Part shown: piece by piece, positions 43,087 through 51,432 of the stretch
Numbering within the stretch: the first letter of the stretch is position 1
Layout of the letters: the number at the start of each line of letters is the position of its first letter
Assembly (NCBI RefSeq): GCF_000060285.1
Contig: NC_008555.1
Coordinates: forward strand, 682,001-746,000
Source of the DNA: Listeria welshimeri serovar 6b str. SLCC5334
GTDB taxonomy: Bacteria > Bacillota > Bacilli > Lactobacillales > Listeriaceae
Direction: 5' to 3'
DNA: 64,000 bases
Made by a program: the position numbers and the translations under genes
Notes under the pieces: generated by a model
Database searches by the model: none
What the model saw: only the letters and a program-made list of their open reading frames with translations
Told to the model about the DNA's origin: nothing

Positions 43087-43788
43087 CTAAAAATAGTTTT
43101 CTTGCAAATATTTAAGTTTTTCCTTCGTTACGAGCGCTTTACCACTGCTCCCTTCAAAAATGACCACAAAAGATTTCTTAGAATAAGAAGCAAAACGTTT
43201 CACATATTGTAAATTAATAATAAATGAACGATGAGAACGGATAAACATGCTTTCACGAATATCTCCCTCAAGTTCACCCAGTGATTGGTAAGTTTCGTAA
43301 GTTTCATTTATTGTATGTATAGTCGTTGTTCGTCCAGTTCTTTCAAGAAAAATAATCTCTGCTTTTGGCACGACAACAAGATCTCCATCAGAGCGAATAA
43401 AAAGTCGTCCTGTAACTCGGCCAGCATCTTTTTTTTCTGTAAAACGGTCAATGCTTTGAATTAAACGATCTGGATTAAAAGGTTTTAAAATATAATCATG
43501 GACGTTAAGCTCAAAAGCATGAACTGCATAGCCACTTTTTGCTGTGACGAAAATAACGGCAGTTTTCATATTATTTAATTGGATAAAATCAGCTAATTGG
43601 TAACCTGACATACCAGGCATTTCAATATCTGTTATAAGTAAATCTACAGGTGTTTTTTGGATAGAATGGTATACTTCATCAGCAGAATTAGCTTTCAAAA
43701 TAAGCTCCACGTTCTCCATATTATTTACAATTAATTCCAATTTTTCTAAATCTCGTGGGTTATCATCCACAATTCCTACAGTAAGCAT
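43087..43788 (-). CDS. NatR-like response regulator (REC-LytTR)
   Basis: The 233-residue product has a receiver domain (about 1-118; Asp9-Asp10, phospho-Asp in D-L-L-I-T-D-I-E-M-P near 55, Lys in I-L-K-P-F near 104). The LytTR DNA-binding domain follows (about 130-232; R-L-F-I-R-S-D-G, E-R-T-G-R-T-T, S-M-F-I-R-S-H-R-S-F-I-I-N). The start is ATG 43788 behind GGGAGAGGTG; a longer frame upstream has no site and its sequence is not conserved-looking. LytTR proteins bind paired direct repeats, and such repeats lie just upstream at 43846 and 43867. Confidence 0.88.
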   Translation of the reverse strand: MLTVGIVDDNPRDLEKLELIVNNMENVELILKANSADEVYHSIQKTPVDLLITDIEMPGMSGYQLADFIQLNNMKTAVIFVTAKSGYAVHAFELNVHDYILKPFNPDRLIQSIDRFTEKKDAGRVTGRLFIRSDGDLVVVPKAEIIFLERTGRTTTIHTINETYETYQSLGELEGDIRESMFIRSHRSFIINLQYVKRFASYSKKSFVVIFEGSSGKALVTKEKLKYLQENYF

Positions 43789-43840
43789 TTTTTCACCTCT
43801 CCCTAGTTCATTATAAACAAACTCCCTCTTAAAAACACCC

Positions 43841-43906
43841 TTTTCACGACATAATTTGCTCCTTTTACGACAAAAAGCTCGTTTTAAATAGGATTTAGGG
43901 TATGAT
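43841..43906 (+). promoter_or_regulatory. natAB promoter with LytTR-type direct repeats
   Basis: ACGACA occurs at 43846-43851 and again at 43867-43872, each preceded by a T run (TTTTCACGACA, TTTTACGACA), 21 bp apart. This is the spacing of LytTR-family sites. Downstream is TATGAT at 43901-43906 with a poor -35, as expected for an activated promoter. The same region carries the natR start on the other strand. Confidence 0.7.
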
Positions 43907-43938
43907 TTAGTTATTAGAAAAAATGAGGGGGCATAAAT

Positions 43939-44685
43939 ATGATTGATGTAGTAAATGTGACAAAAAAATTCCAAGATCGTAAAAAATCAACTACAGCTGT
44001 CGACCATGTTTCATTTCATGTAGGAAAAGGACGAATTGTTGGCTTAGTTGGTGAAAACGGAGCTGGAAAAACAACTATTTTGCGTAGTATCGCCACATTA
44101 GTATCACAGGATGAAGGAACAATCTCTGTCGCTGGATATGATACTTTAAAACAAGCAGAAGAAGTTAAAAATCATATTGGTGTATTATTCGGTGGGGAAA
44201 CAGGACTTTATGATCGTTTAACTGCACGGGAAAACCTGCTTTATTTCGGTGGATTATATGGTTTGCCAAAACATACGCTAAAAAATCGTATTGATGATTT
44301 ATCACAGCGGTTTGGCATGCGAAAAGAATTAGATCGAACAGTTGGTGGTTTCTCACGTGGAATGCGCCAGAAAGTAGCGATTGCAAGAGCAGTAATTCAT
44401 GATCCAGAAGTTATCTTATTTGATGAACCAACTACGGGTTTAGATATTACAAGCGCAAATGTATTCCGAGATTTCACGCGCCAGCTACAAAAAGAAGGAA
44501 AAACGATTATTTTTTCCAGTCATATTATGGATGAAGTGAGAAATTTGTCTGATGATTTAATTTTGATGCACCAAGGTCAGCTATTGTATAGTGGCACAGC
44601 GGAAGCGTTATATGAAAAAGAAGGAACCGATGATTTGAATTATATTTTCATGTCAAATATTGTCCGAGGTGAAACATATGTCTAA
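43939..44685 (+). CDS. NatA-like ABC transporter ATP-binding protein
   Basis: The 248-residue ATPase has Walker A G-E-N-G-A-G-K-T-T near 37-45, a signature-type S-R-G-M-R-Q-K-V near 140 (S-R-G instead of S-G-G), Walker B V-I-L-F-D-E-P-T-T-G-L near 157-167 and the H-loop S-S-H-I-M. It is of the NatA/CcmA exporter group, which in Bacillus extrudes Na+ (NatAB). It overlaps the permease gene by 8 bp. The natKR-natAB arrangement supports the assignment; the substrate is inferred. Confidence 0.82.
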   Translation: MIDVVNVTKKFQDRKKSTTAVDHVSFHVGKGRIVGLVGENGAGKTTILRSIATLVSQDEGTISVAGYDTLKQAEEVKNHIGVLFGGETGLYDRLTARENLLYFGGLYGLPKHTLKNRIDDLSQRFGMRKELDRTVGGFSRGMRQKVAIARAVIHDPEVILFDEPTTGLDITSANVFRDFTRQLQKEGKTIIFSSHIMDEVRNLSDDLILMHQGQLLYSGTAEALYEKEGTDDLNYIFMSNIVRGETYV

Positions 44686-45865
44686 AAAAAGCCAGTTTTC
44701 TCATGTATATAAAAAAGAAATGCTGGAAATATTTCGGGATAAAAGAACTTTTATTCTCGTTGTTTTCTTACCGATGCTTATTTTTGTAGGATTGATTTTA
44801 TTTTATGAAAGCTTGCTCACGAGTTCTGACAACGAAGTAACTGTAGCAGTCAATAAAACTGCTGATTCAGCGCTATTAAATCAATTACACGAGCAAAACA
44901 AAGAGATGACATTTGAAAAAGTGAATAATCCAAAAGAATCTGCTGCAAAAGGGGATGCCAATATTGCGATGATTGCAGACGAAGACGCCTTAGCAAAAAT
45001 GGAAAAAGGAGAATCAGCTTCCTTCATTCTCTATAGTGATTCATCGGATAAAAATTCAGCAGCAGCAGTCGGTATGTTAAATGCACAACTAGAAGTCATT
45101 AACAAAGCAGTAACAGCAGACCAGCTAGCAAAAGCCAATATCTCTACACAAGTGTTGGATTTAATGAGCGTCGAAGTAAAACCATTATCAAATGGATCAA
45201 CAGAAATTGAAGCTTCTCGAATGATGCTGACTATACTTTTACCAATGCTCTTATGTCTGGGTGTAACTATTGGAGCTTATCCAGTTGTATCCGAACTTTT
45301 TGCGGGAGAGAAAGACAAAAAAATTATTGATGCCTTACTGGTAACTCCGGTAAAACGTGGTACCCTATTATTTGGTAAATGGGCTGTCGCAATGACGGTA
45401 AGTTTGTTTACGGCGATTATCTCATTAGCAGCCACTTTACTTGTAATTTTCTTTGCAACTACACATTTGCGAAAAGCTTTGGATGCGATGTCTAGTCCTA
45501 TTACTATTTTTGTAGTTGGAATGCTCGCAGTAATTTCTTTTGCAGCTTTGATTGTTAGTATTCAAACGATTGCAGCCATATTTGCAAAATCAATGAAAGA
45601 AGCAAATAGCTATCAGAGCCCTATTATGATGTTGGCGATTATCCCATCATTTGTCCCTATGTTTATCAGTTTAAGTCAAACAACTACTGCGATGTTTTTC
45701 ATTCCACTTGCAAACATTTCATTCTTGCTACGTGAAATGATATATGATCAATTTGTCTGGAGTCATTTACTGGCGACACTCGCATCAAATCTTATCTTAG
45801 CTAGTGTTTTCTTAATTCTAGCAAAACGAATTTATAGTAATAATAATTACTTGTTATCAAAATAA
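44678..45865 (+). CDS. NatB-like ABC transporter permease
   Basis: The 395-residue permease has a first membrane helix (about 22-42), a large extracytoplasmic domain (about 45-165) and five or six helices in the C-terminal half (about 180-395). This is the ABC-2 type plan of NatB. The start is ATG 44678, 3 nt after GAGGTGAAAC; an upstream in-frame start at 44660 lacks a ribosome binding site. A perfect-stem terminator follows at 45886. Confidence 0.82.
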   Translation: MSKKSQFSHVYKKEMLEIFRDKRTFILVVFLPMLIFVGLILFYESLLTSSDNEVTVAVNKTADSALLNQLHEQNKEMTFEKVNNPKESAAKGDANIAMIADEDALAKMEKGESASFILYSDSSDKNSAAAVGMLNAQLEVINKAVTADQLAKANISTQVLDLMSVEVKPLSNGSTEIEASRMMLTILLPMLLCLGVTIGAYPVVSELFAGEKDKKIIDALLVTPVKRGTLLFGKWAVAMTVSLFTAIISLAATLLVIFFATTHLRKALDAMSSPITIFVVGMLAVISFAALIVSIQTIAAIFAKSMKEANSYQSPIMMLAIIPSFVPMFISLSQTTTAMFFIPLANISFLLREMIYDQFVWSHLLATLASNLILASVFLILAKRIYSNNNYLLSK

Positions 45866-45885
45866 TAGCGTTAAAATATAATTTA

Positions 45886-45932
45886 TCTTAAAAAGTTAGA
45901 GTTCGCATCTAACTTTTTAAGATTTTTTTTTT
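45886..45932 (+). terminator. Terminator after natB-like gene
   Basis: A perfect 15-bp stem (45886-45900 with 45908-45922, 7-nt loop) followed by a run of nine or ten T. Confidence 0.93.
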
Positions 45933-46020
45933 GGAGCAAAATAATGTAAAAACATCCTTAAAAAAGCTGATTTCAACACTAAATAAAAAATTGTCAAATT
46001 TCTTTAATCGAAAAATAATG

Positions 46021-46055
46021 TTTTGTGATTTTTAGGGTTTTAATTTGTCACAAAA
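46021..46055. promoter_or_regulatory. Inverted repeat upstream of the LPTTG protein gene
   Basis: TTTTGTGA (46021-46028) and TCACAAAA (46048-46055) form a perfect 8-bp inverted repeat with a 19-bp spacer, about 100 bp before the surface protein gene. It could be a regulator site or part of a leader hairpin. It does not match a PrfA box. No T run follows, so it is not a terminator. Confidence 0.4.
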
Positions 46056-46151
46056 TGTTCAAATCTGAATTAGAAATATGTGTATAAGTTACTTTCAAAA
46101 TATATTTTAGTATACACTTTAAAGGGAATAAAACAAACAGGAGGTACATTC

Positions 46152-48056
46152 ATGAAAAAAGCTTTTAAATGTCTATCAATAGTAGCTATAAGTTTAAGTG
46201 TTATTGGTGGAAGCCCGCTTACAAGTTTAGCATTTGAAAATGACAAGCAGACATCAAATGAAGAGCAATCACAACTGAGGGCAGAAAAAGCAAGTACAGA
46301 CATAGTTTCATCTCAAGATTTAGGAAATCAAGCATGGTTAATCAATGAGGTGAACAGACAGTTATCTCCAAAAAAGGTTGGTGTTGATTTAACTTTTGAA
46401 GATTTAAATAAAATAACAAAAATTTCCTTAAGCAATAGAGGATTAACAGGAGAAGTTCCACCAGAAATTAAAAATCTTGTATCTCTTCAAACTTTACTCT
46501 TATATTCTAATAATTTAACTGGTACGATTCCTTCTGAACTAGGAGAACTAAAGAATCTAACCGAGCTAAGATTAGATTATAACCAATTATCAGGTACAAT
46601 TCCTGATGGACTTGGGAATATTGCATCTATTTCTTTGCAAAACAATAAATTAGTTGGTCAAATACCATTAAGCTTATATGAAAATAGAGTAGGAACAAAT
46701 GAAGTAAATGTTGCTGGAAATCAAGTAACACTTAATAGTAAACAAGAAATCCCAAGCGTATACACGCCATATACTTTTGTTTACACTGAGAGTAATCCAA
46801 ACGTAGGTGGCCAAATTAAAGCAACAAATAGTTTTTTATCGAATTTAACAAATGATATGAATTTCACACCATTTTCATCAGGTAGTCCCACTTTTATTGA
46901 TTTAAAAGTAATAAATATGTTTGACTCTGCTTTGTTTGCAGGTCACAACGTTACAATAACGGATACCAATAATGGCAAACAGCTTTATGATGGAGAATTG
47001 ACTTCAGATGTGAGTATTCCGTTAACAAATTTAACCTCGGGAATTCATGTATTAAGTATTGTGCTTGATAACGCCACACAAAATCCCCATAATCAAGTTA
47101 CTATTTTAATCGATATTTTACCAGTCGCAGCAGCAGATTTAACTGTTAAATATATAGATGAAACAGGGGTAGAAATCCGTGAGTCTCAAACAGTTAGTGG
47201 AAACATTGGTGATTTTTTTGATGTAACAACTCCTGAATATAAATTAGAAATCGATAAATATGAATTAGACAGCTCTAAACTTCCAACAAATGGCATTGGA
47301 ACGCTAAGTCAGGAAGCACAAATGGTCACTTATGTTTACAATAAAGTAGACGGCGCGCCTGTCACAGTGAAATATGTTGATCAAGATGGTAAAGAGCTAT
47401 CTCCTTCTGATACTTTGACAGGTAAAATAGATGAACCATACAAAACAGAAGCAAAAGACATAGCAGGATTTACAATTGATGAAAGTAAGCTACCAGCGAA
47501 TGCAAATGGGAATTTTGTAGCAGAAGCTCAAACAGTCACTTATGTGTATAATAAAATACCAGCTTCTATTAAAGCACATGATTCCACTATTTATGTTGGT
47601 GATCAGTGGAATGCGGAGGATAATTTTGACAGTGCATTAGATAATTTTGGTAAGCCAGTTTCATTCAGTGATGTAAATGTAGAGGGTACGGTAGATGTAT
47701 CGAAAGTAGGCGTTTATCCTGTCACTTATACTTTTGACGGGGAATCGGTCACTGTTAATATAACCGTAAAATCAAAAGCAATTCCAGAACCACCAATAAC
47801 ACCAGAACCACCAACAAAACCTATCACACCAGTAAGCCCTAATAATCCAACAACAGATGTACAAAAAGTACCAACCAAGAAAGCTGATACGTTGAAAATC
47901 ACACCTGAAAAACATAAACAATCGACAGTAGCAAGTAAATTAAAACTTCCTACTACTGGAGACAATCTCTTTGATAGTGTTATGTATAGTGTATTTGGTT
48001 TAATCGTTGTCTGTGTAGGATTTAGTTTATTCTTCTCGCGTAAAAAACAACATTAA
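46152..48056 (+). CDS. LPXTG surface protein with plant-type LRRs and MucBP repeats
   Basis: The 634-residue internalin-like wall protein has a signal peptide at about 1-28. A short LRR region (about 75-190) has repeats of the form N-x-L-x-G-x-I-P-x-x-L-G-x-L, the plant LRR subtype. A beta-rich region (about 195-330) is followed by two MucBP repeats (about 333-400 and 405-475; V-K-Y-I/V-D-x-x-G) and an Ig-like domain near 480-545. A Pro/Thr spacer, the L-P-T-T-G sorting motif near 605 and a C-terminal helix with R-K-K-Q-H complete it. The start is ATG 46152 behind AGGAGG. It probably binds mucin or glycan; target unknown. Similar to lmo0732. Confidence 0.9.
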   Translation: MKKAFKCLSIVAISLSVIGGSPLTSLAFENDKQTSNEEQSQLRAEKASTDIVSSQDLGNQAWLINEVNRQLSPKKVGVDLTFEDLNKITKISLSNRGLTGEVPPEIKNLVSLQTLLLYSNNLTGTIPSELGELKNLTELRLDYNQLSGTIPDGLGNIASISLQNNKLVGQIPLSLYENRVGTNEVNVAGNQVTLNSKQEIPSVYTPYTFVYTESNPNVGGQIKATNSFLSNLTNDMNFTPFSSGSPTFIDLKVINMFDSALFAGHNVTITDTNNGKQLYDGELTSDVSIPLTNLTSGIHVLSIVLDNATQNPHNQVTILIDILPVAAADLTVKYIDETGVEIRESQTVSGNIGDFFDVTTPEYKLEIDKYELDSSKLPTNGIGTLSQEAQMVTYVYNKVDGAPVTVKYVDQDGKELSPSDTLTGKIDEPYKTEAKDIAGFTIDESKLPANANGNFVAEAQTVTYVYNKIPASIKAHDSTIYVGDQWNAEDNFDSALDNFGKPVSFSDVNVEGTVDVSKVGVYPVTYTFDGESVTVNITVKSKAIPEPPITPEPPTKPITPVSPNNPTTDVQKVPTKKADTLKITPEKHKQSTVASKLKLPTTGDNLFDSVMYSVFGLIVVCVGFSLFFSRKKQH

Positions 48057-48070
48057 AAAATAAATATTAA

Positions 48071-48116
48071 CTAAGGCGCTCTTCCATGAAAAAGAAAGAG
48101 CGCCTTAGTTTTTTAT
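48071..48116. terminator. Bidirectional terminator between LPTTG gene and lacI-type gene
   Basis: CTAAGGCGCTCTT (48071-48083) pairs with AAGAGCGCCTTAG (48096-48108), with a T run following. The convergent lacI-type gene ends at 48117. Confidence 0.92.
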
Positions 48117-49121
48117 TTAAATAGAGCCTCTTAAAGATAATTCGACGGGAACTATTTCAGTAATTTGTTTTTGTTGTTCGGGATTTTTAATAATAGAAAT
48201 CAAATTATCCACGGTTATTTGAGCAATTTCAGGAATATTTTGTTTAACACTACTTAATTTTGGAACGGTGTAATTGCACTGCGGGGTATCATCGAATCCA
48301 ATTAACTTAATATCATCAGGTATTTTTTTTCCAATAGTTGGCAAGAAATTCAATAACTCAATCGCGATATGGTCATTAATCGCAAAAATACCATCTATTT
48401 TTTTTGCTTTTTGGACAAAAGTAGCAATGTTTTTTTGATAATCGGGTTTTTGCAAGTCCATTGTAAATATAGACAATTCAGGATTCATTTGTATATTATT
48501 TTTCTTTAGAGCATCTTGAAATCCTTTTAAACGCTCTTTTGCAGATGATGATTGTCTACTGTGCATAAAGATAACGGGAGATTTTGCACCAGCATGAATC
48601 AATGCTTCTGTTGCTTCGAAGGCACCTTGATAGTGATTTGATGAGATGAAAATAGTATCTTTTTTATCTTTTGGTTGGCGGTCAATACACACATAGGGAA
48701 TACCATTTTCGGCATTAGAATAGTTAAAACCAAATTCATCTGCTCCTGAAATAACGATAAGCCCATCGACCATTTTGCTTTCTAACATGTTTAAATAAGC
48801 TAATTCTTTATCTAAATTACGACCGGTATTACAGATGATTGTAGAATATCCTTGCTCGAATAAAATAGCTTCCATTTGTTGGACGACACTAGAGAAAAAA
48901 TAATTGCTAATATCAGGAACTAAAATGCCAACAGAAAAAGATTTATTCATCCGCAAACTTTTTGCACTAAAATTCATTTGGTAGTTGGTTTCTTTTATGA
49001 CAGCTAATACTTTCTGGCGAGTTTCTTCTGAAAAGCGACCATTATCATTGATGACACGAGAAACGGTTGCGACGGAAACACCGCTTAATTTAGCAATATC
49101 CTTTATAGAAGTTTTTTTCAT
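48117..49121 (-). CDS. LacI-family sugar-responsive repressor
   Basis: The 334-residue product has the N-terminal helix-turn-helix T-S-I-K-D-I-A-K-L-S-G-V-S-V-A-T-V-S-R-V near 4-23 and hinge, then a periplasmic-binding-protein-like ligand domain (about 58-334). The start is ATG 49121 behind AAAGGTGG; the GTG at 49130 lies in that site. It is divergent from the epimerase/rpiB genes, with operator-like palindromes between, so it most likely represses them in the absence of the sugar. The inducer (allose-type sugar or its phosphate) is inferred. Confidence 0.88.
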   Translation of the reverse strand: MKKTSIKDIAKLSGVSVATVSRVINDNGRFSEETRQKVLAVIKETNYQMNFSAKSLRMNKSFSVGILVPDISNYFFSSVVQQMEAILFEQGYSTIICNTGRNLDKELAYLNMLESKMVDGLIVISGADEFGFNYSNAENGIPYVCIDRQPKDKKDTIFISSNHYQGAFEATEALIHAGAKSPVIFMHSRQSSSAKERLKGFQDALKKNNIQMNPELSIFTMDLQKPDYQKNIATFVQKAKKIDGIFAINDHIAIELLNFLPTIGKKIPDDIKLIGFDDTPQCNYTVPKLSSVKQNIPEIAQITVDNLISIIKNPEQQKQITEIVPVELSLRGSI

Positions 49122-49140
49122 AGTATCCACCTTTTTTGAG

Positions 49141-49269
49141 TAAACGTTTATATATTACTCTATTTTCGCATATTCATTTAACTTTATCAAATGAAGGAAA
49201 GGGAGATTGAACGTTGACATAGAATGATTTAGATGATATATTTAACCAGAAAATGGTAAAACGATTACC
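49141..49269. promoter_or_regulatory. Divergent lacI-type/epimerase control region
   Basis: For the + strand: TTGACA at 49214-49219, a 17-bp spacer and TATATT at 49237-49242. GGTAA-AACGA-TTACC (49255-49269), an operator-like palindrome, lies over the start site of that promoter. A second palindrome TAAACGTTTA at 49141-49150 lies near the start of the lacI-type gene. Both contain the central ACG/CGT typical of LacI-family sites. Confidence 0.75.
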
Positions 49270-49335
49270 CGTACAGACTTTCCTTTTTTATTTATAGCAT
49301 GAGTAATCGTTATCTCAAAGGAGTGAATACATATA

Positions 49336-50007
49336 ATGACAAAGAAATTGCTTTGCCCCTCAATGATGTGTGCTGATTTTTCTAATCTCCAAAAGGAAAT
49401 TGAAGAACTAGACCGAGCTGGAAGTGACATCTTTCATATAGATATAATGGATGGTGAATTTGTACCGAGCTTTGGCATGGGATTGCAAGATTTTAAAGAA
49501 ATTCGAAATAAAACGCAGAAACTAGTGGATGTTCATTTAATGATAATGAATCCAGGTAACTATGTGGAGTTATTTGCTGATTCGGGTGCCGATATTATTT
49601 ATATTCATCCAGAAGCAGATAAACATCCAGCAAGAACTTTAGACAAAATACGAAAAAAAGGGAAGAAAACAGGTGTGGCTATTAATCCTGGAACTGCTAT
49701 TTCTACGATAAAAGAACTTTTGCCATTAGTAGATTATTTGATGGTGATGACTGTTAATCCGGGCTTTTCGGGTCAAACGTATCTTGATTATGTGGATGAC
49801 AAAATAATAGAACTGGTTCAATTAAAAAAGAAATATCCCTTTGAAATTATGGTCGATGGGGCTATATCTCCAGAAAAAATTGCTAAACTTTCTAAAATTG
49901 GCGTCCGAGGATTTGTACTTGGAACCTCAGCGCTATTTGGTAAAAAAGAGGACTATGCTAAAATTATTAAACATTTAAAACAAGAAGATATGGAGGAAGT
50001 ACGATGA
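49336..50007 (+). CDS. Ribulose/allulose-phosphate 3-epimerase (AlsE-like)
   Basis: The 223-residue TIM-barrel epimerase has S-M-M-C-A-D-F near 9-15, H-I-D-I-M-D-G-E-F-V-P near 34-44, V-H-L-M-I near 70, V-M-T-V-N-P-G-F-S-G-Q near 135-146 and M-V-D-G-A-I near 175. The pattern S-x-M-C-x-D with H-I-D-I-M-D-G is closer to D-allulose-6-phosphate 3-epimerase AlsE than to housekeeping Rpe, in my recall. With the coupled rpiB gene it would feed allose or allulose phosphate to fructose-6-phosphate. The exact substrate is uncertain. Its stop overlaps rpiB by 4 bp. Confidence 0.8.
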   Translation: MTKKLLCPSMMCADFSNLQKEIEELDRAGSDIFHIDIMDGEFVPSFGMGLQDFKEIRNKTQKLVDVHLMIMNPGNYVELFADSGADIIYIHPEADKHPARTLDKIRKKGKKTGVAINPGTAISTIKELLPLVDYLMVMTVNPGFSGQTYLDYVDDKIIELVQLKKKYPFEIMVDGAISPEKIAKLSKIGVRGFVLGTSALFGKKEDYAKIIKHLKQEDMEEVR

Positions 50008-50444
50008 AAATTGCGATTGGAAATGATCATGTTGGTATAGAACTTAAGCCTATTATTATCCGATTTTTAAAGGAATTAGGTCATGAAGTAGAAGATTTTG
50101 GTGCTTTTACAAATGAAAGAACAGACTATCCAGAATATGGCAAAAAAGTTGCTGAGAATGTTGCAGCGGGGAAAGCTGATTTAGGTATCTTGATTTGTGG
50201 AACAGGGGTGGGGATTTCCATTGCTGCTAATAAAGTTAAAGGTATCCGCGCAGTCGTTTGTAGTGAACCATACTCAGCAAAATTATCACGTGAACACAAC
50301 AATACCAATATTTTAGCTTTCGGTTCAAGAGTGATTGGCTCAGAAATGGCAAAAATGATTGTCCAAAATTGGTTAGAAGCTGAATTCGAAGGTGGGAGAC
50401 ATCAAAACCGTGTAACAATGATTGCAGGAATAGAAAATGAGTAA
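50004..50444 (+). CDS. rpiB: Ribose/allose-6-phosphate isomerase RpiB
   Basis: The 146-residue product is of RpiB/LacAB type. N-D-H-V-G-I-E-L-K near 7-15 and L-I-C-G-T-G-V-G-I-S-I-A-A-N-K near 64-78 are the catalytic and phosphate-binding blocks, and E-H-N-N-T-N-I-L-A-F-G-S-R lies near 95-107. RpiB enzymes isomerise ribose-5- or allose-6-phosphate. Coupled to the epimerase gene (ATGA overlap). No sugar transporter follows; a convergent Crp-type gene comes next. Confidence 0.88.
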   Translation: MKIAIGNDHVGIELKPIIIRFLKELGHEVEDFGAFTNERTDYPEYGKKVAENVAAGKADLGILICGTGVGISIAANKVKGIRAVVCSEPYSAKLSREHNNTNILAFGSRVIGSEMAKMIVQNWLEAEFEGGRHQNRVTMIAGIENE

Positions 50445-50465
50445 AAATAGCTCAGCAATGAAATA

Positions 50466-50501
50466 AAAAAATAGATCAACCAGTTAGGTTCATCTATTTT
50501 A
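50466..50501. terminator. Terminator between rpiB and crp-type gene
   Basis: AAAATAGAT and AACC pair with GGTT and ATCTATTTT (one mismatch), with T-rich and A-rich flanks that may serve both convergent genes. Confidence 0.75.
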
Positions 50502-50507
50502 AAGTTA

Positions 50508-51167
50508 TTAAATATCTAAGGAGTCCTTATCAATTCGATAAGGGCTTTTTTTGCTCGTTAAAAATTCTTCTTCTACAAGTTCTGTCAGCAAATTGGATAT
50601 GTTTGGCTGAGTTGTGCGGCAATATCTCGCGAGTACAGATTGATTAATGAAGGAAGGTAATACAATTTCGTTTTTTTCTTCATCTTCAATGCCCATTTCT
50701 ACAGCAAGATTTTCCAAAGCCATATAAATTCGCTCTTTAGGATTTTTTGCAATCATTCCAAGAAGCGCATAGTGTCGTGCGAAAACATCCGCAATACTTG
50801 TCAAAAGGAAATCATTCACATCTGGCTTCATTGCTAATATGTTCAGTAAAAAGTCTGCATCTATTTTATAAAGCACTAATTTTTCACTCATCACAGTAAT
50901 ACTATGCTTTTTCTTCGGGTAACTCGAAAACGCATCAATTCCTAAAACATTATATGGAAGAACAAATATCGAAATATAGTTCGTTTTCCGTAAATTATCC
51001 TCTAGTTCCACTGCGGCATAACCTTCTAAAACAAAAAAGATATGTTTTGCTTTTTCTTCCTCAAAAACTATTTTCTCATTATTGGTATAGGTTTTCTTCG
51101 TGACATATTTATTGTAATCCGGAAATTCTTTTAAATAACCGAGTACAGTATCAAGTTTTTCTGGCAT
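50508..51167 (-). CDS. Crp/Fnr-family transcriptional regulator
   Basis: The 219-residue product has an N-terminal cyclic-nucleotide-binding-type beta-roll (about 15-115, F-F-V-L-E-G-Y-A-A-V-E near 45-55) without the Cys cluster of Fnr. A dimerisation helix (about 115-145) and a winged helix-turn-helix (about 160-219; N-Q-S-V-L-A-R-Y-C-R-T-T-Q-P-N-I-S-N-L-L-T-E-L) follow. It belongs to the PrfA/Crp family that is enlarged in Listeria. It lies convergent to rpiB and divergent to the GntR-ABC operon; effector and targets are unknown. Confidence 0.88.
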   Translation of the reverse strand: MPEKLDTVLGYLKEFPDYNKYVTKKTYTNNEKIVFEEEKAKHIFFVLEGYAAVELEDNLRKTNYISIFVLPYNVLGIDAFSSYPKKKHSITVMSEKLVLYKIDADFLLNILAMKPDVNDFLLTSIADVFARHYALLGMIAKNPKERIYMALENLAVEMGIEDEEKNEIVLPSFINQSVLARYCRTTQPNISNLLTELVEEEFLTSKKSPYRIDKDSLDI

Positions 51168-51432
51168 TTTTACTTCCTCCTTGTTTCCAGCTTATTTCCA
51201 TTTCATTATACGCTATTTCTTAAAAAAAAGAATTATGAACAGTTTGTGACATTGCTCAAACCCGCTTGTTGTATACATTTAAAATGTAAAAGTTTTTTTG
51301 AAACCAATGAAAACTGCTTTTTGGATATATTACTTATATAAATCAAGCAGGATTCCTTTGATATAGTACATTCATAGCCAGTGTGACCCGAGTGGTACGG
51401 TGATACGGACAGACAGGCGAAAGGAGGAAATT
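51168..51432 (+). promoter_or_regulatory. Intergenic region before the GntR-ABC operon
   Basis: The 265-bp region between two divergent regulator genes holds an extended -10 TG-A-TATAGT at 51359-51367 for the + strand without a good -35 box. The stretch 51380-51420 is GC-richer, with a repeated ACGG (spaced by TGAT) near 51398 that might be part of a GntR operator. Nothing else is recognised. Confidence 0.45.

Noticed and set aside
43789-43974. 62-residue N-terminal extension of the NatR-like regulator
   Set aside because: It covers the natAB promoter and the LytTR repeats; receiver domains begin directly at M-L-T-V-G-I-V-D-D, and GGGAGAGGTG precedes that ATG.
46021-46055. PrfA box before the LPTTG protein
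   Set aside because: The repeat is not TTAACA-N2-TGTTAA; spacing is 19 bp.
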